64,000 nt of DNA, taken from CAZYSK01 sp964649415 (GTDB taxonomy: Bacteria > Chloroflexota > Anaerolineae > B4-G1). A model generated the notes under the pieces. The model was given only the letters and a program-made list of their open reading frames with translations, was not told the origin of the DNA and made no database searches. Position numbers and translations under genes: made by a program. How positions within the stretch are numbered: the first letter of the stretch is position 1; each line of letters opens with the position of its first letter. Shown here piece after piece: positions 58,083 to 64,000 of this stretch. The stretch is from positions 1 to 64,000 of the forward strand of contig CAZYSK010000031.1 in assembly GCA_964649415.1 (NCBI GenBank). The letters are read 5' to 3'.

Positions 58083-59735
58083 ATGGTTCACATTCATCGC
58101 GGGCGAGATGCTATGGTCGAATCCGGTCGCATCGGCAAATACGAAATCCTAGAAGAGATCGGGCGCGGCGGCTTCGCCAGCGTGTACATGGCCCGGGACA
58201 CCGAGATGGGACGCGTCGTCGCGCTCAAGGTCATAGCGGGCACCCTCGCGCGCGAGGCCGCGTTCTGCCAGCGGTTCCTCTACGAGGCGGAGATCGCCGC
58301 CGACCTGACTCACCCCAACATCGTGCCGGTCCACGACTATGGCGACGCGGATGGCGTGCTCTACCTGGCTATGGCCTTGATCGGCGAGGGTCGCACCCTG
58401 CAAGACCTGCTGGCTGAGAAAGCGCCTCTGTCCCTGGAGTCCGCCCTGTCCATCTTGACGCCCCTGGCGAAGGCGCTGGACTATCTCCACGGGCGCAAGC
58501 CCTCCCTGGTCCATCGCGACGTCAAGCCTGCCAACGTCCTGCTGGGGGGCGACGCGGATGCTCCCTGGGTCGTGCTGACCGATTTTGGCCTGGTGCGCTC
58601 GATGGAAGCCAGTGTAGAGCTCAGCAGGAGCGGCACCATACTGGGCTCCCCGGCCTACATGGCCCCCGAGCAGGTCGATGCCGAGCAGTGGGGCCAGGTC
58701 TCTCCGTTGACCGACGTCTACGCGTTGGGCGTGATCGCCTACGAAATGCTCACCGGGCACGTGCCGTTTGAGGGCAAGATACCGGAGGTGTTGCATGCCC
58801 ATGCCTTCAAGGAGCCTCCTTCGCCGTTGAGGTTCGTTCCCGCTATGGGGGAGCGTCTGGCTCGGGTGTTGTTGCGCGCGTTGGCCAAGCCGCCCGCTGA
58901 GCGCTACGCCAGCGCGGAGGCCTTCGTCACCGCCTTGCGGGACGAGTGGGAGCGGATCCAGGCGGAGGGGGCGGAGCAGGCGCGCCAGGCGCGTATCGCG
59001 GAACTGTTAGGCCAGGGACGCCAGGCTATGCATGCCAGGAACTGGGCTACGGCCATCGCGCGCTACGATGCGGTGCTGAGGATAGACGCCGGGAACCGGG
59101 CCGCGCGCCGGCCCCTGGCCCGGGCGCGGCGGGCGCAGGCGCGCGAGGACCGTGACAAGCCGGCGTACCTGGGGTTGAGCCGGTGGGCCTTGATCGGGGC
59201 GCTGGTTCTCGTCGGGGCAGTTCTCCTTGGTCTGCCGGTCGTGTGGGGAGCCACCGGAGGGGGGCCGTTGGGCCCGCTCTTCTGGACCGAGACCCCGACG
59301 CCCACACCCACGGCCACGTGGACGCCGACGGCCACGCCGACCCGGACGCCGACGGCGACGCACACCCCGACCGCTACGCCGACCGATACGCCGACGGCCA
59401 CCCCGACCCGGACGCCGACGGATACACCGACACCGACGGCTACGCCGACCGATACGCCACTCCCGACCTCCCCGCCTCCGCTCGACACGGACGATGACGG
59501 CGTGCCAGATTACAGCGATGAGTGTCCCAACGAGCCGGGACCGGCCGAGTTCAACGGCTGTCCCGACCGTGACGGCGACGGCGTGCCCGATCACCAGGAC
59601 GCCTGCCCCGACCAGGCCGGGCCGGTCGAGAACGGCGGGTGCCCCAGCGGTGGGGGGGATGATGGTGGAGGCGATGACGGCGGTGGAGGTGGCGGCGAGG
59701 AACCGGGTCCCATACCGCCCCCACCCCAGGACTGA
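58083..59735 (+). CDS. Transmembrane Ser/Thr protein kinase with extracellular TSP3-like repeats
   Basis: 550 residues. Kinase domain: IGRGGFASVYMARD, VALKV (Lys), LVHRDVKPANVLL, LTDFGLV, SPAYMAPEQ, TDVYALGVIAYEMLTGHVPFEG. A TPR-like segment (ELLGQGRQAMHARNWATAIARYDAVLRIDAGN) precedes a transmembrane helix (WALIGALVLVGAVLLGLPVVWG). Outside are a TPT-rich linker of about 60 residues and thrombospondin type 3-like calcium motifs (DTDDDGVPDYSDECPNEPG, DRDGDGVPDHQDACPDQAG) ending in a Gly/Asp-rich tail. It likely senses an extracellular signal or calcium-bound structure and phosphorylates cytoplasmic targets. A second Met (MVESGRIGKYE, 58113) is an equally good start. A secreted multidomain protein and another kinase follow. 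Confidence 0.88.
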   Translation: MVHIHRGRDAMVESGRIGKYEILEEIGRGGFASVYMARDTEMGRVVALKVIAGTLAREAAFCQRFLYEAEIAADLTHPNIVPVHDYGDADGVLYLAMALIGEGRTLQDLLAEKAPLSLESALSILTPLAKALDYLHGRKPSLVHRDVKPANVLLGGDADAPWVVLTDFGLVRSMEASVELSRSGTILGSPAYMAPEQVDAEQWGQVSPLTDVYALGVIAYEMLTGHVPFEGKIPEVLHAHAFKEPPSPLRFVPAMGERLARVLLRALAKPPAERYASAEAFVTALRDEWERIQAEGAEQARQARIAELLGQGRQAMHARNWATAIARYDAVLRIDAGNRAARRPLARARRAQAREDRDKPAYLGLSRWALIGALVLVGAVLLGLPVVWGATGGGPLGPLFWTETPTPTPTATWTPTATPTRTPTATHTPTATPTDTPTATPTRTPTDTPTPTATPTDTPLPTSPPPLDTDDDGVPDYSDECPNEPGPAEFNGCPDRDGDGVPDHQDACPDQAGPVENGGCPSGGGDDGGGDDGGGGGGEEPGPIPPPPQD

Positions 59736-59759
59736 GCCGGCCGTCTGAGCGAAAGGCTG

Positions 59760-62700
59760 ATGATGAAGGGTAGATGGGCCGCACTTCTGTTTCTCCCGCT
59801 GATTGCCGTCCTGTTGACGCTTGCACCCAGGCTGCTGTCCGCCGCTGGCGGCAGGGAGTTGGCGAGTTCGGGCGGGTATCTGCCCACGCCTCAGCCCTCC
59901 GAGCCGTGCGATCTGTGCGAGCCGAACAACTCGCTGAGCCAGTCCTGCGGTCCCCTAGCGCCGGACAGCGACTACGCGTACTTCGTCCGCTGCACGGGCG
60001 GGCTGGATGATGATCTCTACTACATTGACCTGGACAGGCCGGTGACTGTCACGCTGGACCTGACGGGCATTCCCTCGGGCACCGACTACAGCATCTACCT
60101 CTACGACGCGGACAAGAACCTGCTGTGTTACTCGCATCAGTCTGGCAACGCCGACGAACATGCCGTCTGCAACGTGAGCCAGGCCGGCCGCTACTACGTG
60201 CGGGTCTATCCCTGGACGGGGTGCAGCGATGACGAACCCTATACGCTGGCCGTCGACTACCCCACACCGTGGCCGGCTCCCATCCCCTCCTGCACGCCAT
60301 CGCCACCCTGCAACCGGCACATCGACGACTTCAGGGACACCAACTCCGACAACGACCTGGGCCATCCGTCCGGCTGGGAGGTGGACCCGCCCGGGTGTGG
60401 CGTTTTCACCGCCACCCATACCGGCTTTGAGCTGCGGCTGAGCTACGATCTGCCCCCTGGCGGTGGGTGCACGGCCCGCTATACCACGGAGCTCTCGCTG
60501 AGCGCTTCCCCGTACGACATGCTGACCTTCGAGATCAAGGGCCAGGCCCAGGAGGCCCTGACCCGCACGGTGATTGGGCTGAGGGACGAGGTGGGCCACG
60601 AGTCGCGAGCCCGGGTGGGCGACGTTCTGGGCCAGGTTCTCGCGGACACGTGGCAGGGGGTGGACGTGCCCCTGGCGGCCCTCGCCACAGGCGTGGATAC
60701 GACCCAACTCGACACCTTGTTCGTCGAGAGCACCGGCGTCGGTGGCGCTGGCCCGGCCGACGTCTACCTGGACAGCCTCAGGCTGGAGAAGCCCTTAGCG
60801 CCGCTCACGGTGGACAATTACGACGATCGGGCCGGTCCCAACGCGCTGGGCGGCTGGCCCGGCAGCGCCAGCGAGGGAGCCGCGATTGAGACGGCCTATA
60901 CCGGGGACGGTACCTGCGGCGATTCGCCGGCCAGCTACATGATCTCCTACACCGTCCCCTCGGGTGGATGGGCGCTGTGGGAGACCGGCCTGACCGGCCT
61001 GGATGCGTCTGACTACGCGTATCTGACGTTCTACGTGAAAGGAGCGGCGGGCGACGAGAAGCCCAACCTGTATCTCCAGGATGGGCAGGAGCGGTTGGCC
61101 TACGTGGACGTGGAGGACTACGTGCCTGGGGGAGCCGTCAAGACCGGGTGGACCCCGGTCCGGGTGCCGCTCCAGGCCTTTGACGGCGTGGCGCTCACAG
61201 ACCTGGCCAAGGTCAAGTTCACCTTCGAGTGGGGGGCCATGGCGGGCATGATCTTCCTCGACGACCTGCGCTTCGTCGCCGACGCGCTGCTGGTTGACGA
61301 CTTCTGCGACGGCGACGAGAACAACAGCCTGAACGGTGAGATGGGGACGTTCACCTCGGCCCCTTCTTGCGCCGCCAGCGTAGCGCCTGCTTTTTCGAGC
61401 GGCCGCATGCGCGTGGACTACGACGTGAGCGCCGGGCCGGGCTGCTTCTCGGGCTACTACTCCAGGACGACGCTGGACCTGAACCCCTATCGCACGCTCG
61501 CGGCGCAGGTGCGCGGCGAGCGCTGCGGCGAGGTCGCGGCCATATCGGCCCGGACCGTGACGGTGGGGACGGACAAGCTCAAGGTCGGCGACTTCCTGCT
61601 CGATGGGATCACCGACCGGTGGCAGGAGGTCCGCATCCCCCTGGCCGCCTCCACCGTCGTCACCGACTGGGCGCGGGGAGACTCGTACGTAGTCGCTTTT
61701 GAGGCGGGTCAGGGTGCGTCCCAGGGCACCGTCTGGTGGGACGACGTCGCGTTCGAGACGGCCGGCGCGCCCCTGTGGGTGGACAACTTCAACGACGAGA
61801 GCGAGGATCCCCTCAACGCGCTCCGGGGTGCCTCGGGCATTTTCAAGTCGGAAGCCGAGATGTCCAGTGCTGCCTCCCTCATCCAAGGCTATGGCGACGC
61901 GGGTGCCGGGCTGGCCTTGGCGTACGACATCCCCGTGGACGAGTACGCCGGCTGGGAGACCGACCTGCGCGGCGTGGACCTGTCCAACTACGAGCGCCTG
62001 GTCTTCGACGTCAAGAACTCAGCCGGCGGCGCGTGGCCCAACGTCTACCTCAAGGACGTCGATGGTCAGCGGGGTTTCGTCAACCTGGAGGACTACGTCG
62101 CTCCTTCCAACGAATGGCAGTTCGCCGCTATCGGCTTGCGGCACTTCGGCGACGTGGACCTGACGCGGGTCCAGCACCTGCAGTTCATCATCGAGTGGGA
62201 GCCCACGGACGTTCAGGGGACGCTGGTCCTGGACAACATCCGCTTCACGCCTATTGCAGACTTCAGCCCGGCTTCCGAGAACCAGGTGAACCTGCCCATG
62301 GTGGCCAGGGGCTACACGCCGCCGGACCTGGATGCAATCTGGGAATTCGAGTCCGGCGCGGAGGGATGGACGCACCAGACGTACTCCGATAGCCAGGCGG
62401 TGGTCGCCGTAGAGCATTCGTCGTTCAGGTCTCGGGGGGGGAGTGCCTCGCTGGCCATGGTCGTGGACTTGCTCGGCGGCGACGCCAACAAAGGGCAGGG
62501 CGAGACCTTCGTGGACATGGCGGTCGAACCGCCGGCGGGCGTCAGCGTGCCGGTGGACCTGGCGTGCAAGCCGGTCAGTTGCTGGGTGTACGTGCCGACC
62601 TGCGGGCTGGGCGATCTGGCCGCGCCCAACCTGGTGCAGCTCTTGGTCAAAGACGAGAACGGCAAGAGCGAGTACGGCACGCCGGTGGAGGTGGTGCGCA

Positions 62701-62912
62701 ACCAATGGTTCGAGGTCGGGCTGCGCCCCAGCACGCTGGTGCCTGTGGGTGGCTACAAGGACGCGGGATTCGACCCGGGCAGGATCAGGTATCTGGGTGT
62801 GCGCTTCAGAGCGGGCAGCGACGGCGTCGCCTATCAGGGCAAGGTCTACGTGGACACCTGCGGCTGGGAGGAGATAGACCCCGCCGCGCAATGCTATGGG
62901 GCGGAACCATGA
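59760..62912 (+). CDS. Large secreted protein with PPC-like domain and repeated beta-sandwich (CBM11-like) domains
   Basis: 1050 residues. A signal peptide (LLFLPLIAVLLTLAPRLLSAAGG) is followed by a PPC-like pre-peptidase domain (LDDDLYYIDLDRPVTVTLDLTGIPSGTDYSIYLYDADKN to YYVRVYPWTG, about 75-165). Four related beta-sandwich units of 130-170 residues then start IDDFRDTNSDNDLGH, VDNYDDRAGPNALGG, VDDFCDGDENNSLNGEMG and VDNFNDESEDPLNALRG, each ending in an LD(S/D/N)LR/IRF strand; a fifth, shorter unit begins IWEFESGAEGWTHQ. The pattern fits carbohydrate-binding galactose-binding-like folds. No catalytic domain or membrane anchor is seen. It may be a ligand-binding partner of the flanking kinases. 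ATG ATG start; the second has better spacing to GAAAGG. Confidence 0.75.
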   Translation: MMKGRWAALLFLPLIAVLLTLAPRLLSAAGGRELASSGGYLPTPQPSEPCDLCEPNNSLSQSCGPLAPDSDYAYFVRCTGGLDDDLYYIDLDRPVTVTLDLTGIPSGTDYSIYLYDADKNLLCYSHQSGNADEHAVCNVSQAGRYYVRVYPWTGCSDDEPYTLAVDYPTPWPAPIPSCTPSPPCNRHIDDFRDTNSDNDLGHPSGWEVDPPGCGVFTATHTGFELRLSYDLPPGGGCTARYTTELSLSASPYDMLTFEIKGQAQEALTRTVIGLRDEVGHESRARVGDVLGQVLADTWQGVDVPLAALATGVDTTQLDTLFVESTGVGGAGPADVYLDSLRLEKPLAPLTVDNYDDRAGPNALGGWPGSASEGAAIETAYTGDGTCGDSPASYMISYTVPSGGWALWETGLTGLDASDYAYLTFYVKGAAGDEKPNLYLQDGQERLAYVDVEDYVPGGAVKTGWTPVRVPLQAFDGVALTDLAKVKFTFEWGAMAGMIFLDDLRFVADALLVDDFCDGDENNSLNGEMGTFTSAPSCAASVAPAFSSGRMRVDYDVSAGPGCFSGYYSRTTLDLNPYRTLAAQVRGERCGEVAAISARTVTVGTDKLKVGDFLLDGITDRWQEVRIPLAASTVVTDWARGDSYVVAFEAGQGASQGTVWWDDVAFETAGAPLWVDNFNDESEDPLNALRGASGIFKSEAEMSSAASLIQGYGDAGAGLALAYDIPVDEYAGWETDLRGVDLSNYERLVFDVKNSAGGAWPNVYLKDVDGQRGFVNLEDYVAPSNEWQFAAIGLRHFGDVDLTRVQHLQFIIEWEPTDVQGTLVLDNIRFTPIADFSPASENQVNLPMVARGYTPPDLDAIWEFESGAEGWTHQTYSDSQAVVAVEHSSFRSRGGSASLAMVVDLLGGDANKGQGETFVDMAVEPPAGVSVPVDLACKPVSCWVYVPTCGLGDLAAPNLVQLLVKDENGKSEYGTPVEVVRNQWFEVGLRPSTLVPVGGYKDAGFDPGRIRYLGVRFRAGSDGVAYQGKVYVDTCGWEEIDPAAQCYGAEP

Positions 62913-63988
62913 CGGAACGTAAGCGCATCGGCAAGTACGAGGTCATTGATGAGATCGGCAGGGGTGGCTTCGCCGTGGTTTACAGGGCGCGCGACACCGA
63001 CCTGGACAGGATCGTCGCGCTCAAGGTGTTGCGCCCTTCCTGGACTGAGGATCCCAGCTTTTTGGCCCGCTTCCGCCGAGAGGCATGCTCCACTGGCAGA
63101 TTGCGCCATGCCAACATCGTTACTGTCTTCGAGCTGGCCGAGGCCGAGAACCTGTTTTATATTGCGATGGAGTATTTGGCCGGCCTTACACTCCGAGGAT
63201 TGCTGGAAGCCAAAGGGGTGCTTCTACTTGAGCAAGCCGTTCCTATCCTGGAGCAGATCGCCGAGGCGCTGGATTACGCCCATGGCCAAGGGATGATTCA
63301 CCGTGATGTCAAGCCCAGCAACGTGATGGTTGAGGAGACCGCGCGCGGTGTGCGGGTCACACTGATGGACTTCGGTTTGGTGAAGGCTGCGGAAGAGAGC
63401 AGTGTGTTCACTTCTCGGGGCACGCTGTTGGGATCGCCTGAGTACATGGCGCCCGAGCAGGCGGACCCGGAGCGAGTGGATGAGGTCGGTCCAGCCGCTG
63501 ACCGGTATGCCCTGGGCATCATAGCCTATCACATGCTTACTGGGCGAGTCCCCTTTCCCGGCAATACTCCAGCCACACTCTATGCGCACGAACATAAGCC
63601 AGTACCACCACCGCGTTCTCTGCGTCCGGATCTGTCTGAGTCTACAGCTACTGCGCTGATCAAGATGCTATCGAAGTCTCCCGATGAAAGGTATCCTGAT
63701 GCCAAGGCTTTTGTTGCAGAACTGCGTAGAGCTTCCTCGCATAGGACTCTGGCTGGAAAGCGGCCTCGATCTGGGCATGAAGTCCAGATTGACGCAGACT
63801 CTGACCAAGTTCCTGACATTAACACAGTGAGCAATGTGCATGCGCGATTGACACAACTGGAAGAACTAGCCCGACAAGGGTTGAAAAACGACAGATTGGT
63901 CGATGTGCTCAGCTGTTGCACTAGCATGCTTGAAATCAAGAAGGGGCATGTTCCAGCGCTGAATACACCGGAATCTAAGTCTTCCTAA
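62909..63988 (+). CDS. Cytoplasmic Ser/Thr protein kinase, possibly truncated
   Basis: 359 residues. IGRGGFAVVYRARD, VALKVL, MIHRDVKPSNVMV, LMDFGLVKA, SPEYMAPEQ and DRYALGIIAYHMLTGRVPFPG make a complete kinase domain (residues 8-270). It ends shortly after LEELARQGLKNDRLVDVLSCCTSMLEIKKGH, which corresponds to the TPR-like segment after the kinase domain in the first kinase; the transmembrane and extracellular parts are absent. Its ATG overlaps the stop of the secreted protein gene (ATGA). The last 400 bases are clearly less GC-rich than the rest of the window. It is either a soluble kinase or one cut short relative to its paralogue. Confidence 0.85.
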   Translation: MTERKRIGKYEVIDEIGRGGFAVVYRARDTDLDRIVALKVLRPSWTEDPSFLARFRREACSTGRLRHANIVTVFELAEAENLFYIAMEYLAGLTLRGLLEAKGVLLLEQAVPILEQIAEALDYAHGQGMIHRDVKPSNVMVEETARGVRVTLMDFGLVKAAEESSVFTSRGTLLGSPEYMAPEQADPERVDEVGPAADRYALGIIAYHMLTGRVPFPGNTPATLYAHEHKPVPPPRSLRPDLSESTATALIKMLSKSPDERYPDAKAFVAELRRASSHRTLAGKRPRSGHEVQIDADSDQVPDINTVSNVHARLTQLEELARQGLKNDRLVDVLSCCTSMLEIKKGHVPALNTPESKSS

Positions 63989-64000
63989 ACTTTTCGTTTG

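Noticed and set aside
1..64000. tRNA, rRNA, riboswitch, phage or transposase genes
   Set aside because: Scanning for conserved tRNA arms, rRNA segments, common riboswitch cores and transposase or integrase motifs gave nothing convincing, although a covariance-model search was not possible.

Overview
The window reads as a chromosomal segment of a GC-rich bacterium, most likely an uncultured Chloroflexota of the Anaerolineae type. That is an inference: there is no rRNA or tRNA gene here. It rests on Thr/Pro-rich (TPTPT) linkers in secreted, lipoprotein and kinase genes, Ser/Thr kinases with extracellular parts, a DUF3048 lipoprotein, SufS-SufU, an UxaC/UxaE uronate route, and very dense short interspersed repeats. 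No phage, plasmid, insertion sequence or CRISPR array is visible. The gene content is mostly metabolic and cell-surface.

Layout. 1-3.9 kb (minus): GH4 glycosidase, surface-anchored TIM-barrel glycoside hydrolase, Mth938-like protein. 4.2-8.2 kb (plus): PfkB kinase, class V aminotransferase and GlcD-type FAD oxidase (glyoxylate/2-hydroxyacid chemistry). 8.3-16.1 kb (plus): envelope glycan genes (GT2, epimerase, DegT aminotransferase, two large polytopic proteins of GT39 and YfhO type). 16.2-18.6 kb: SufS, SufU and, on the minus strand, a THEP1-like NTPase. 18.8-23.8 kb: membrane-anchored beta-propeller protein (minus) and MutS (plus). 24-32 kb (minus): small membrane protein, a two-gene saccharopine pathway (SDH and LKR) coupled to an interrupted IlvD-family dehydratase, then a nucleotidyltransferase-like and a methyltransferase-like gene. 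32.3-35.3 kb: small membrane protein with a clear terminator, then two radical SAM genes behind a consensus promoter with two identical operators. 35.4-37.9 kb: DUF3048 lipoprotein and GH29 fucosidase. 38-47.6 kb: LacI regulator with its own operator, UxaC, aldo/keto reductase, CE15 glucuronoyl esterase, UxaE, a GalU-type nucleotidyltransferase overlapping a glucuronokinase-like GHMP kinase, and a fructuronate-reductase-like SDR. 47.7-55 kb: lipoprotein, HAD hydrolase, LarA homologue, four-helix protein, 6-phosphogluconate dehydrogenase and PPi-type phosphofructokinase. 55-57.7 kb (minus): two homologous zinc-ribbon membrane proteins. 58-64 kb: Ser/Thr kinase, large secreted multidomain protein and second Ser/Thr kinase in a tight series.

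How it fits together. The 38-47.6 kb block looks like a route for glucuronate released from plant-type polysaccharide: CE15 frees glucuronoyl esters, UxaC and UxaE converge on fructuronate, and the SDR would make mannonate. The adjoining GHMP kinase and nucleotidyltransferase could instead activate glucuronate to UDP-glucuronate. The 8-16 kb genes would supply and transfer sugars on the envelope.

The most unusual property is the repeat load. At least seven families of short palindromic or tandem repeats are present, many of them degenerate 7-base arrays. Several lie inside genes, and where the gene appears intact they keep the reading frame (mutS, the YfhO gene, sufS, the GT39 gene, the propeller gene). 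One insertion shifts the frame of the IlvD-family gene.
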